64,000 nucleotides of DNA from Ophioderma brevispina (GCA_023653785.1 JAMKCH010072455.1:1-64000), one strand, 5' to 3'. Counted from the first letter of the stretch, positions 47,375 to 58,503 are shown. A program made the numbers and translations. The notes: generated from the letters alone by a model not told the origin.

Positions 47375-47645
47375 CGAATCCATGGTTCCTACCATAGAAG
47401 ATACCAGTAGCTTCCCCGATGCGCAGTTGCTCTCCATTGGAAGTTTTTGTACAGGTTTGCATGTGGATCGTTAAGATGAAACGCTCTTAATAAAATGCAA
47501 GTTTGTTACCAGTAACTGTCAATTTAGCCAATTTTTATCCTCTAACGATCCACATCAGTACCGGTACAAAACTTCCATTGGAAGCAATGCCTTGTGGGAA
47601 GCTATTGATCTTCTCTTGGTTCCTACTGTCACCCATGGAAACGGT
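47375..47645. repeat. Foldback with ~90-base arms
   Basis: The left arm (47380-47475: GGTTCCTACCATAGAAGAT, AGTAGCTTCCC, CCATTGGAAGTTTTTGTAC, ATGTGGATCGTTA) is inverted at 47540-47640. The loop is about 65 bases. The two arms agree despite scattered substitutions. Confidence 0.7.
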
Positions 47646-47929
47646 CTTGAAAAGCCAACCCATGTCCACATGGCTCAATAAGTTTGTTTACATCTGTAAT
47701 TGCCTTCAAACATAGTACGATCAGTGAAACTTAACCTAATCACTTTTGTTTGTGACTAATAGTTTAAATGTTCCCATAATACTGAATACACTTGCTCAAT
47801 TTCATTAAAATCAAAGGAAAAGAGGTTTTGTGTATTGTAAATAGCATGTCAGATACTCACATAAACCAACGCACTGCAATCATGGATGCCATTGTTGCAA
47901 TAAGGTGCAGGATTGTCTTTTTATTAACT

Positions 47930-48040
47930 ATCATTCATACCTATCATCTATCATTGATATATCATTCAAAATATCATGATAGTCTCCCCGTTGATATATC
48001 TTGATAGGCTACCTATCTTTTTGATAGTCTTATCAATTGG
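47930..48040. repeat. GATAGT satellite, left fragment
   Basis: CTATCATCTATCATTGATAT, then ATATCATGATAGTCTC and GTTGATATATC, matches 50005-50075, on the other side of the LINE insertion. Confidence 0.7.
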
Positions 48041-48084
48041 GACTCTTTTTGTGGGCCGCCATCTCTAGCTTGGCAGGACCACTT

Positions 48085-48140
48085 GCAATCCGTGTGCGTG
48101 TGATGTGTGATGTGTGTGTGGATGTGTGTGTGTATGTGTG
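48085..48140 (+). repeat. (TG)n microsatellite
   Basis: GTGTGCGTGTGATGTGTGAT followed by TGTGTGTG runs. Confidence 0.9.
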
Positions 48141-48256
48141 TTCACAACATTGTTAATTTTTTTTTTAAATTGGAACCTCATTGAAAAGTTTAACTCAATT
48201 GGAACCCAACTTCGTCATAGGTGCACAGTGGGATCCCTCCTATGTTTTGAGTCCAA

Positions 48257-48313
48257 AGGTCATGTTGAAAAGGTCAAAGGTCATGTTTGAAAGGTCAAAG
48301 GTCAGTGAGGTCA
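48257..48313 (+). promoter_or_regulatory. Cluster of six AGGTCA half-sites including two DR1
   Basis: AGGTCA occurs at 48257, 48271, 48278, 48292, 48299 and 48308. The pairs 48271/48278 and 48292/48299 are direct repeats with one spacer base, the DR1 form bound by RXR, HNF4 and PPAR-type receptors. The surroundings are repeat-like (the block at 48170-48260 recurs diverged at 48330-48430), so this may be a repeat with no regulatory use. Confidence 0.4.
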
Positions 48314-48479
48314 AGTTGAAAATGGGCTTACAATGTAAAATTTGATCTAAATTGAAAACTTGAAGTTCAATTGACACAAACCTTTGCATAGGTGCACCAT
48401 GCGATCCCTCATATGTTGATGAGTCAAGGTCACATCCAGTGTCAAGCTCAGGGTTACTTGGTACTTGGTATGTTGATAC

Positions 48480-49935
48480 TTATTGCAGCTCGTTGAGCTT
48501 AAACTAGGATGAAGTGCGAAAATGGCGTCTCCAGCCACAAATGCAAGTAAAAGTAGATGCAGATGCAAAAACGTGAGCAAATCTCAACAAAACAGTCAAA
48601 AAGTAGAACAAAATTGCACTATATACAGGCAGGAATTTTTTACATCAATTTGCTCCAGACGGAGGGGTATCATAGCTCTGATTGGCTGGTAGGGCCCTGC
48701 TTTCTCTAAAGGCCGAGCATTAGAAAATGGTGACCACTGTGAGCTGGCAGGTTATTCCAAACACTATGGACCTTGGTTAGTAGGCAAACTTGTAGAGATC
48801 TGTAGTTGTTGTTTGGATCTGGTACTTAAGTTGATGATCATTTCTTGAATGTATGAGCTGGCATCAACACATGTTGGAACTGGATATTGACAAGTTGTAT
48901 TTGAAGACATTACTTGTTTGTGCCAGAAGGCGTCTTACATGAAGAGACTCCCATCCAGGTTGTTTGAATGAGTGACGAAACACTGGTCGTCCTGCGATAA
49001 TCAGCACCCAAATCGTGCTCCTGCTCTCTGACTTGCTCGAACTTGTCCACTAAAGTTGTTGTGTGTGGGTTCCAAGTCCTCTGATTCATTTCGAGCGCGG
49101 ACGGACGAGGGACTCATAGGCCTCCTTCTTGACGTCTTTTGAACAAGGAGTTTCAATGTTCTGCGTAGGAGCCCAGGTGCTGTAGGATTTTTTGATGATG
49201 TGTTGACAATGAGTGTTCAAGCGGAGATCACTTCAATGGAATGCCAAGATAATCGTGCTGATCAACAAGCAGCTGCTGGCCAGGATGGTGTATTGGACGA
49301 GACTCGGCGACCTTTTGCGGGGTATTTGAAGACAGCACATTTTTTTTATGTTGAATTCCATCAGCCAATCCTCAGCCCACTTAGCCGGGGTCTGCAGGTC
49401 TTTTTTGCAGAATTTGGTGATCTTCTTGGTTTTAGTTCTCTATAGATGATGCTGTCGTCAGCAATAAGCGATTGAGAGTGAATTGTGTCTTGTATGTCGT
49501 TGATATACAATAAGAATAGCCGGTCCCAAAACCGATCCCTGATGGTACGTCCCTGATGTTCATTCCCCCAGTGAGAGTGTCTGCCATTAACATACACTGC
49601 CTGTTGGCGAGAAGGGAGAAAGCTGTTGATCCAGTGGAGTGTTGACCCTCTAATCCCGTAAAATCCCCTAACTTGACGGATAAGAGCTGATGGGAAACCT
49701 TATCGAACGCCTTAGAGAATCTAACAAGATCACGTCGGCCTGTCCCGATGTTTTTCAAGTGTGGTGGCCAAGTCATGGATGGAAGTCAAAGCTGGGTAAC
49801 TGTTGAAAGTCGTTATCTGAAGCCATGCTGCGAGTCAAGGAGGAATGTTTCTGCTCAATGTTTTAGCTACATGGCTCAAAATAATATGCTTCAGCATCTT
49901 ACAGCATAGGCAGGTCAGGGGCGGCATGGGGGCGG
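48480..49935 (-). mobile_element. LINE 3' fragment inserted in the GATAGT satellite
   Basis: Reading on the minus strand: SQHGFR-like (about 49840), RRDLVRFSKAFDKVSHQLL (about 49735-49680), FLLYINDIQDTIHSQS (about 49515-49470), IADDSIIYRELK (about 49467-49430, the catalytic FADD reads IADD), then WNPHTTTLVDKFEQVREQ (about 49080-49025) and DYRRTTSVS. It lacks the endonuclease and the RT fingers, so it is 5'-truncated. It lies between two pieces of the same satellite. Confidence 0.8.
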
Positions 49936-49989
49936 CCCACCGCTTATATTCTTTGACTATAGCGGCGCAAAAGCCGAGAACCGCAAAAT

Positions 49990-51180
49990 TCTAGTTTAAA
50001 ATAGCATGCATAACTATCAATCTATCATTGAAATATCATTTGATAGAATCTCTGTTGATATATCATGATATTCTATCGGATATTTTGATAGTCTATTTGG
50101 TAGTGATAGTCTAACCTCAAATGATGTCTATCACACAAATGATAGTGTATCTGTATTTTGATAGTCTCTGATCTTTTTGATAGTCCCTCATCACATTCCA
50201 CAATGATATTGTATCTGATATTTTATGGCTATCAATCAAATTTGATAGTAGAGTAGATAGTATAAACAAGGGTGAATATCTGATAGATTGATAGACGAAG
50301 TCTTCATTCACAACTGATGTGGATGATGTCTAATCAAATTTGATAGTCTATCAGACAAGGGTGATATATCTGAAGATCATCACAAATTGATAGTGTATCT
50401 TGATATTTTGATAGTCTCTCATACAAATGATAGTGTATCAGATAGTTTGATAGTGTATCAGATAGTTTGATAGTGTCACAAGTATAACCAAGGGTGATAT
50501 AGCTGATAGATTGATAGACTGATAGTCTACATTCCACTGATATGTGGATGATAGTCTCTCAAATTTGATAGTCTATCAGTAGTTTGAATGTCACAGAAGT
50601 AAAATAAAGGGTGATATATCTCAATCAAATTCAACAAATGAAGTTTTCTATATTTTGATAGTCTCTCAATCAATTTGATGGTAGAGTGATAGTATAACAA
50701 GGGTGATATTCTGATAGATTGATAGAAGATATCATCATCACACTGAATAGTGGATGATTGATAGTCCATCAAATTTGTAGTCTATCGGATATTTTGATAT
50801 TCTATCAGATAGTTGATAGTGTCACATAGTATAACCAAGGGTGATATATCTGATAATTGATAGACCTGATGTCTATCATCACAAATGATAGGGTATCTGA
50901 ATTTTGATAGTCTCTGATATTTTTGATAGTCTATCAGATAGTTTGAATCGTGTATCAGATCGTTTGATATGTCCAGATATAAACAACCTGGTGATATAGC
51001 TGATAATGATAGACTGATATTCTATCATTCACAACTGATAGTGGATGAATAGTCTATCAAATTTGATAGTCTATCGATATTTGATAGTGTCCCACAGAGT
51101 ATAAATAAGGGTTATATATCTGATAGATTGAGAGTGATATCCGATCCATTCACACTGATAGTGGATGATAGTCATCAATT
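49990..51180. repeat. GATAGT satellite
   Basis: Built from TGATAGTCTATCA, TCAAATTTGATAGT, TCAGATAGTTTGATAGTGT and AAGGGTGATATATCTGATAG. The phrase AAGGGTGATAT recurs at about 50268, 50358, 50490, 50606, 50698, 50838 and 51108, so the spacing alternates between roughly 90 and 115-145 bases. Most words are self-complementary, so the array reads almost alike on both strands. Confidence 0.85.
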
Positions 51181-51189
51181 TTTAACTGC

Positions 51190-51705
51190 AAACATCAAGG
51201 GTGATGTTTATTATTTGGGGAGGGTTGTCTCGTTTTACTGCAAACGTTTGTGGGATGTTAAGGATTGGGGGGAATCAAATTAAAGAGTGTTGGCCTCTCT
51301 CAAATAGTAAAACCGTAGTTAAAACGGTTGTGGACGGGTGGTAAGTAAATCAAAATGAGGGGTGTTCATCAACCGCATCAAAAAGAGTGATGCCTCGTTT
51401 TAAGAACTCCCTCCCACAGTTTGTAAACTTTCTAATTAAAACTGTGGGGTTTAAAGAGTGATTTTTCGTTTGCACTTACAAAGTTTTATTCTTTGAGGGA
51501 GTGGAAACCAAATCACAGTTAGTTGAGGGAGGAGAATTAAAATATTTGTTTATTTAAACCAAATCAAATAGAGAGGGAGGCACAAAGTTTATTACTTGAG
51601 GGAGGGAACCAATCACCAGTTGTTGAGGGAGAATTAAAATATTTGTTTATTAACCAAATCAATTGAGAGGGTGCCTGTCTTAAAGCCCCCCCCCGCCAAT
51701 TTGTA
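51190..51705. repeat. CTCAAATAGTAAAC hairpin satellite, part 1
   Basis: Shares CTCAAATAGTAAAACCGTAG, AGTGATGCCTCGTTTTAA, GTAAATCAAAATGAGGGG and the GAGGGAGGAGAATTAAAATA word with parts 2 and 3 at 54880-57900 and 63850-64000. Confidence 0.8.
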
Positions 51706-51724
51706 AATGTTTTAACAATATACA

Positions 51725-52270
51725 GGGATTCACATAGGTTTTGAAAATATGCGTCCACTTTGGACGCAAATTTGTTTCCCTGAGGTTCAAAAGTGCGTCT
51801 TGTTCAAATTATATGCGTTCCAGTTTTAACAGGTTTGAGACCTGTTTTTAAAAAACCCTAAAAACTGCATAACCACAATCAAATCACATCATATTCCAAA
51901 ACCTAGACTGCATATTGAAAAGTGATTATCCTGATTGACGCCTTACACTCCAAAAGAAAACTGGAGTGAGTATCTTGAATGTACCCTTTGGTATGTGATG
52001 AACTAAAAAAGATGTAAATACAGTCAAAATTTACACCTATATTAATTTTCACGATTTGCTACATGTATTTAATGGTAAAATATAATTTCTTTGAGTGAAA
52101 ATGATACCATAGTGTGACCATGTGCCAGGGCAACTTCTGTTGATTTGTGTAGTTTTTAAGTGGCTACTTCCTTGCGTCCACAAAGACGCAAAATTTTACT
52201 CTCTCTAGACAAAAGTGCGTCCACCTTTGGAAAGGTGCGTCCATAACGCCAAAACGCACACTATAATATA
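51725..52270. repeat. Repeat with GCGTCCAC/TGGACGCA words
   Basis: ATGCGTCCACTTTGGACGCA (51746), TTGCGTCCACAAAGACGCAA (52172) and GTGCGTCCACCTTTGG with AAAGGTGCGTCC (52215-52238) lie near the two ends of an AT-rich 540-base block in partly inverted form. It may be a decayed foldback element. Confidence 0.4.
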
Positions 52271-52485
52271 GGCGCCTAATCCAAATCGTTATTTAACTTG
52301 TTAAAGATGTTAATGAATATTCATATAGCTCCCAATCTCAAAGAACCATCTCTACCACATAATTGCTTACCATTGTTATGCATTAAATTTAAACTACTTA
52401 GTTCTCCATGAGACAAGGATGTATATCTTTATTCCTCTTTCCTGGAAATGGCCAGCGCACGATAGTGTTGAAAAAACCCCCATGC

Positions 52486-52562
52486 GCGCTTGGCCGGATT
52501 CGAACCGCCGACCTTCGTATTACAATTACACGACCGCTCTAACCGACTGAGCTATCAAGCAG
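52486..52562 (-). tRNA. tRNA-Thr(UGU)-like unit 1
   Basis: A box ATAGCTCAGTCGG, D stem GCTC/GAGC, B box GGTTCGAATCC, and CAAGCGC at the 3' acceptor strand are present. The anticodon arm reads GTAATTGTAAT instead of CATGTAAT, so it is enlarged. It is followed on its 3' side by a run of six T, a pol III terminator. Confidence 0.6.
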
Positions 52563-52783
52563 GGTTTGGTAGAAGAGCGATAGTTATTATCTATAGGTGT
52601 TTAGGTTCTAAAGGTGTCCTTCGCTTTCCCAAGCGGGTATCATCAGAACTGTATATTTAACATATACGATTATATTTTGTTTTGAGATTTAACTACTTAG
52701 TTCTCCAGGTAGACAAGGATGTATATATTTATTATCTTTCCTGGAGATGGCCAGCGCGCATAAGTGTTGAAAAAACCCCTGGC

Positions 52784-52858
52784 GCGCTTGGCCTGATTCG
52801 CACCGTGCGACCTTCGTATTACATGCACGACTCTCTAACCGACTGAGCTATTCAACAG
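52784..52858 (-). tRNA. tRNA-Thr(UGU)-like unit 2
   Basis: The anticodon loop CATGTAA gives UGU. D arm TAGCTCAGTCGGTTAGAG is intact. The T arm reads CACGGTGCGAATCAGGC, with damaged pairing. A 3' T-run follows. Probably a pseudogene or a sequencing-damaged copy. Confidence 0.5.
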
Positions 52859-53084
52859 GTTGTAGAAAACAGAAGAGCATTATATCATCTATATGTTAAT
52901 TCGAAGGTGTCCTTCGCTTTTCCTAGCGGATAGCATCAGAACCTGTATATTTTCACATATACGATTATATTTGTTTTTGAGATTTAAACTACTTCGGTCT
53001 CCAGGTAGACAAGGATGTATATATTTATGAATCTTTTCCCTGGAGATGGCCAGCGCAAAAGCAATATGTTGAAAAAAACCCCAT

Positions 53085-53156
53085 GCCCTTGGCCGAATTC
53101 GAACCGTCGACCTTCGTATACATTCACGACGCTCTAACCGACTGAGCTATCAGCAG
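53085..53156 (-). tRNA. tRNA-Thr(UGU)-like unit 3
   Basis: A box TAGCTCAGTCGG, GAGCGTCGTG, a GAATGTA loop in place of CATGTAA, and T arm GACGGTTCGAATTCGGCC. The acceptor is shortened (AAGGGC). A run of seven T follows on the 3' side. Confidence 0.5.
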
Positions 53157-53824
53157 GTTGGTAGAAGAGCGATAGATTCAGCTATAGGTGTTAGGTTTCG
53201 AAAGGTGTCCTTCGCATTTCTAGCGGATAGCATCCAAACTGTATATTTAACATATACGATTATATTTTGGTTTGAGATTTTAAACTACTTAGTTCTCGCA
53301 GGTAGACAAGGATGTATATATTGATTATCTTTCCCTGGAGAGGCCAGCGCACGATCTTGTTGAAAAAAACCCCATGCGCGCTGGTTTTTTTTTTTTCAAC
53401 ACTATCGGGCGCTGGCCATCTCCAGGAAAGAGTAATAATATATACATCCTTGTCTCCGTAGAACTAAGTAGTTAAATCTCAAACAAATATAATCGTCTAT
53501 GTGAAATTACAGTTCTGATGCTATCCGCTAGGAAAGCTAATGACACCTTTCGAACTAACACCTATAGATGATATCCGTCGCTCTTCTTCAGCGCGCATGG
53601 GGTTTTTTTTTTTTTTTTTCAACACTATCGTGCGCTGGCCATTCCAGGGAAAGATTCCTAAATATTATCATCCGTGTCTACCTGGAGACACTATAGTTTA
53701 ATCTCAAAACACATATAATCGTATATGTAAAATAAAGTTCATATGCTATCCGCTAGGAAAAGCGAAGGACCCTTTTCGAACTCCACCTATAGATGATATC
53801 TAATCTATCGCTCTTCTACCAACC

Positions 53825-53898
53825 CTTCCTTGATAGCTTAGTAGGTTAGAGCGTCGTGCATGTTAATACAGGTTCGCCGGTTCGATCCGGCCAGCGCC
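53825..53898 (+). tRNA. tRNA-Thr(UGU)-like unit 4
   Basis: TGATAGCTTAGTAGGTTAGA, GCGTCGTGCATGTTAATACA, and GCCGGTTCGATCCGGCCAGC give all arms, with an extra T in the anticodon loop region. Followed by TTTTTT. Confidence 0.55.
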
Positions 53899-54115
53899 AT
53901 GGGTTTTTTCAACACTATCGTGCGCTGGCCATTACCAGGGAAAGATTCAATAAATATATACATCCTTGTCTAACCTGGAGAACTAAGTAGTTTAAATTGC
54001 TCAAACAAATATATCTATATGTTAAAATATACAGTCCTGATGCTATCGCTAGAAAGCGAAGGACACCTTTCGAACCTAACACCTATAGATGAATTCTATC
54101 GCTCTTCTACCAACC

Positions 54116-54190
54116 CTGCGTGATAGCTCAGTCGGTTATAGCGTCGTGCATGTAATACGAAGGTCGCAGTTTCGATCCGGCCCAAGCGCG
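54116..54190 (+). tRNA. tRNA-Thr(UGU)-like unit 5
   Basis: The anticodon stem TCGTG/TACGA closes on the loop CATGTAA, giving anticodon UGU in the normal position. D arm GCTCAGTCGGTTATAGC and T arm GCAGTTTCGATCCGGC have one or two mismatches. The acceptor pairs about five bases (GCGTG-like with CAAGCGC). A run of nine T follows. Confidence 0.6.
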
Positions 54191-54410
54191 CATGGGGTTT
54201 TTTTTTTCAACATATCGTGCGTGGCCATCTCCAGGGAACGAATAATAAATATATCATCCTTGTCTACCTGGAGAACTCAGTGGTTAATCTCAAAACAAAT
54301 ATAATCGTATATGTTAAATATACAGTTTGGATGCTATTCCGCTAGGAAGCGAAGGACACCTTTTTCGAACCTAACACCTATAGATGATATCTATCGCTCT
54401 TCTACCAACC

Positions 54411-54482
54411 CTGCTTATAAGCTCATCGTTAGAGCGTCGTTCATGTAAATACGAAGGTCGCCGTTCGAATCCGGCCAAGCGC
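54411..54482 (+). tRNA. tRNA-Thr(UGU)-like unit 6
   Basis: The T arm GCCGTTCGAATCCGGCC and acceptor CAAGCGC are good. The D arm has lost bases (AGCTCATCGTTAGAGC) and the anticodon loop reads CATGTAAA. A run of twelve T follows. Confidence 0.55.
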
Positions 54483-54559
54483 GCATGGGGTTTTTTTTTT
54501 TCAACACTATCGTGCGCTGGCCATCTCCAGGAAAGATTAATAATAATATACAGTGGTTT

Positions 54560-54880
54560 GCATGGTCCCTCCCCCTACTCTGAGTGGAAAACATAGACTC
54601 TATCTGGCGTCTACTTAATCCCTACACTTAACATATCACTAAACAAACATCTCTAAAATTTGGCAAGAGCACTTGAAATTGAACAACAAGGGATAAGTTG
54701 TTGGAACAATAAATAGTTTTCTCTTCAAAGTACTTAAAGATAAACAGTGGCCTTTTTGTCAAAGATGAACAACCTCAAGCACATTCCAATTACTAAGATC
54801 TAAAACATTTCATACATAAATTCTGTAACAATCTTTTCAGGATGGGTAGAGTGTAAATCAAGGTGCATCAAGACATAATC
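54560..54880. other. No recognised gene
   Basis: Unassigned bridge between the tRNA-like array and the next satellite block. Confidence 0.5.
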
Positions 54881-57800
54881 AAGAATAATAGTGATTGCAT
54901 CGTTTCAAAGTACTCCCTCCAAAAGTGTTGCTTCGTTTTAAACTGCAAAACTTTACTGTTCAGGAGCGGGAATCAAATCTTTTGTGAGGGGTGCCTCATT
55001 TTAAACTGTATATTCGTAACAGCGCCCTCCTGCTTAATCTATTATTGAATTCAAAATCCCGTCGGTTTTAGTGTATTAACCTCACTGTAAAATAGTGTAA
55101 TTTGAATTACGGTCATTTAGATTTAATATTTGTGAGCCCAGGCCTAGCCTTTGGTTCGACGTCATCACATCGCCCCTCCTACCGTTAAGTGTTTGAAAAA
55201 GACTAGCATCGGGAGGAACTGCCCCGGAAGGGGGCAATCAACTCAAACTGTGTTGGCTCCCTCAAATAGTAAACCACAGGTAAAACTTTGTAACGGGATG
55301 GAAAATCAAATAAGGGGATCACCTCACTCAAACAGTAAACTCCGTGTTTAAAACGTGGCATTACAAAGATAGGGCGATGTTTACTATTTTTAGTAGGGTG
55401 TGCCTTGTTTTTAATTGCAAGTTTACTATTTCAGGGAGGGGCTGATTTTTAAAGCAAACAATGTTGCCTTCCTCAAATAGTAAACCGCAGTTAAAACTTT
55501 GTGGACGGGGTTGAAAGTAAATCAAATGAGGGTGCGCTATCCAACCATATCAACAGAGTATTTCAGGGACGGAGGTGCCTTTTTTAACTGCAAAGTTTAC
55601 TATTTCAGGGGGGGGGAATTTAATCAACAGTGTTGCCCCCTGCAATAAGTATACGCAGTTTAAAACGTTTGTGGGACGGGGTTGAAATAAATCAAATGAG
55701 GGGTGCGCAATCAAACCATATCAAAGAGTATTTCAGGGAGGAGGTGTCCTCGTTTACCTGCAAAGTTTTTACTATTTCAGGGAGGGGAATTTAAATCACA
55801 GCATGTTGCCTCCCTCAAATAGTAAACCACCGTTAAAACTCAAGTGAGGAAGAGAGGGGGACATAGTAAGAGGAAGGCATGAGAGAAGATGGGTCATTGA
55901 AAGGGTGGGTAAACGAAAAGAGAAAAAGGAGAAGGGGGAGTGAAGGAAAACAGGGTATAGAGAGAACGTATAGAGTTAGGGAGAAAAGTAGGTGAGGAAG
56001 AAGAGGTGAAAGGGACGTGTGAGAGAGAAGGGGGGGGGTGGAAAGGAGGGGAGGAAAAGAGGGAAACGTACAGGGACGGATAATGATCCGTGGGATAGTC
56101 GGAGGTGGAGAAGTCCCAAGAGGAGGAGTTAGAAAGGGCCAGAAAGGAGAGAGGGAGGTAAGGAGAAGTGGAAGCTGGAGGAGCAGTTGGATGCGGGAGA
56201 GCGATAGTAAGTGTGGAGTTGGAAAGGGAGAGTATATGGGTTTGTGGACGGGATGGAAGGTACATCAAATAGGGGTCGCCTCACTCAAATAGCAAACCTG
56301 TGTTTAAATTTAAATCAAACAGTGTGTGCCTCCCTCAAATTAAACAGCCGTTAAAACTTTGTGGGACGGGAAGGAAGGTAAATCAAATAAGGGGGGCGCC
56401 TCACTCAAATAGAAAACCCCGTATTTAAACAAGGCATACAGATAGAGTAAATCAATGAGTAAAGTAAATCAATGAGGGGGTGCTTCAAACCGAATCAAGA
56501 TTAGAGCGATGCCTCGTTTTAAAAAACTCCCTCCAAAAGGGTGGCCTCGTTTTAAACTGCAAAGTTTACTTGTTTCAGGGAGAGGGAATCAAATCAAACA
56601 GTGTTGCCGTCCTTCAAATAGTAAACCGTAATTAACGTTTGTGGGAATGTTGCCTCCCTCAAATAGTAAACTTTTAAAATGAGGCATTAGAAAGATATAA
56701 TAGGAGTGATTCCAAATTTCTATTTGTGGGAGACGATGACGTGTCTTCGTTTAAACTACGACGTTTAAAGTAAATCAATGGAGGGGGTGCTATCACACCG
56801 AATCAGAAGAGAGTGATGCCTAGTTTTAAAGAACCCCTCCTACAAGTGGTTCGCCTCGTTTTAAACTGGCATAGTTTCAGGTTTTACTGCAGTGTTGTCT
56901 CCCTCAAATAGTACGGCCGTTAAAACGGGGTTTTAGGACGGGTGGAAAATAAATCAAATGAGGCCGTGCCATCAATATGAATACAAAAGAGAGCGATGCC
57001 TCGTTTAATTACAACGTTTTTATTTGAGGGAGTGGAATCAAAATCACACAGCGTAGGATGAGGAGAATTAAAAACTTTTTATTCAGTAACCGAATCAAGT
57101 AGAGAGTGATGCCTCGTTTGAAAACCCCCACGAGTTGGTTAGTTTTTAGTTTCTTATTCCCTAAAGATAGGGCGATGTTTACTATTCTGAAGAGGGTGCC
57201 CTTGTTTTAACTGCAAAGTTTACTATTTCAGGAACCCAAGTAAATCATCTCTTTTATTTTTAAGTACTTTAAGCCGTGGCGACAACAATTTTGACAACTG
57301 GTATAAGTAGGGACGTGCAAGAGCTATTAACCTCGGCAAAAATCAGAAAATTCCATTACGGGAAGCTTGCCCAATAGGCCTACACAAGTCGTGATTTGTA
57401 ATGTTATATAGCGGCCTCTATATGCCCATTCTCCATAGAAGACGTGTAAAACTAGATTTTATAAGAAAAATCATATTTGCCCGCAATGAATTGCATTTCA
57501 CAGGGAAGTTTCAGTGGTAGAAATGGTCAAATGTGTGTCGCTGTTGATATTTTTTGTTTTATCTGTGTTTTTCATAATAAATGAGACTTGTCCAAACAGC
57601 TGTGTTAGGAGGGTGTGCGTCGTTTCAACTGCAAACTTACAACTTCAGGGTAGAGAGTGCTCGTTTAACTATTCAGGAGTGGTAATCAATCACACAGTGT
57701 TTGCATCCCTCAAAAGTACCGTAGTAAACATTTGTGGGGTGGGAGTGCCTCGTTTTAACCAGGGTTTTAACTATATCAAGGAGGGGACAAGCCAATTAAA

Positions 57801-57900
57801 CAGAGTATTGCCTCGGTTTTTTAGAGAGTCCGTGACCCCTCCCTCCAATAGTAAACGTTGTTGTTTAAAATGTTAATTTAAATTACTTAAGTTTTGATAT
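54880..57900. repeat. CTCAAATAGTAAAC hairpin satellite, part 2
   Basis: More than ten copies of GTTTACTATTTCAGGGAGG and CCTCCCTCAAATAGTAAAC occur, often as a pair enclosing about 30 bases (GAATCAAATCAAACAGTG). Between pairs lie AAACTTTGTGGGACGGG, GTAAATCAAATGAGGGG and GAGTGATGCCTCGTTTTAA. Units are of unequal length (roughly 120-200 bases). Open frames here (57514-57876 +) are satellite translation. Confidence 0.85.
55840..56240 (+). repeat. Purine-rich tract of ~400 bases
   Basis: The plus strand is dominated by A and G (AGGAAGAGAGGGGGACA, GAGAAAAAGGAGAAGGGGGA, GGAGGGGAGGAAAAGAGGG). It produces the false Ser/Pro-rich frame at 55894-56268 (-). Confidence 0.8.
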
Positions 57901-57921
57901 AAAATATGGGTGATTTTTCTA

Positions 57922-58083
57922 TAGTTTAATCACCTACATCTCCTATTACATTCCCCTTCAAGCCTGATCTTAATCCTTTTCATTTTCTACAACTCCGTTT
58001 ACAATATACCTACGATACCCACTGAAATTGGCAAACCCCTGATGCGCGCACGTCAGGGGCCAATGATCTAGGAACACTGACTT
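57922..58083 (+). repeat. DIRS1-like left inverted terminal repeat
   Basis: TCAAGCCTGATCTTAATCC, TTTTCATTTTCTACAACTCC, CAATATACCTACGA, GGCAAACCCCTG and GTCAGGGGCCAATGATCTAG match the reverse complement of 63655-63818 with about 20-25 percent differences. Confidence 0.85.
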
Positions 58084-58503
58084 CTCATATTTGCTACGCT
58101 CATAGCAAGTTTTGTGTCTTATGGGCCTTGAGAAGTTTCAGCGGATTTATAGCTTTTACTCACCTCTCTACCAAAACTACGTGTTCTACGCATTTTTCTG
58201 ACATTTTTTACCCAAAAAAAGCTTAGCCGCATTGGTTCCAAACTAACTCGGCGGTTCGATACTAACACTTTGCATTCCATATTTCACATACCCCGAAAGT
58301 ACGTGCTTTTCTATGGGAGTTAGGCTCCAGCGGGATTTTTACGCGTTTTGAGCGGGCATTACCGGTTTAACTCGGTGGTTTTGGGCTAGTATGGACTCAA
58401 TTGTATGCTAGGCTAATTGTAATTAGAGGAGAATCTCCCGGTTATGGTCCCTTAAGTTCCTAACCGACTGAGTTCTCTTCTTTTGTCTTTCCCCAGCTAA
58501 GAC

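Larger units (their letters stand above)
52398..54555. repeat. Divergent tandem array of ~297-base tRNA-containing units
   Basis: The trailer word CTGGAGATGGCCAGCGC-ACGATAGTGTTG recurs at 52441, 52740, 53039 and 53333 in one orientation. It then recurs inverted at about 53400, 53630, 53915, 54215 and 54510. Each full unit holds a tRNA-Thr-like gene, a T-run directly 3' of it, the trailer, AAGGATGTATATATTTATTA, ACTACTTAGTTCTC, a TATACGATTATATTTG segment, CGCTAGGAAAGCGAAGGACA and CTTCTACCAACC. Transcription points outward from a symmetric junction at about 53384. Two tRNA positions next to the junction have lost the tRNA body. Confidence 0.9.

Noticed and set aside
49990..51180. Dense GATA sites as an enhancer
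   Set aside because: They follow from the satellite unit and carry no separate sign of regulation.
55894..56268. 124-codon Ser/Pro-rich ORF on the minus strand
   Set aside because: It is a translation of the purine tract within a satellite.
57514..57876. 120-codon ORF with an N-terminal hydrophobic stretch resembling a signal peptide
   Set aside because: Most of it reads satellite units that are not coding elsewhere.
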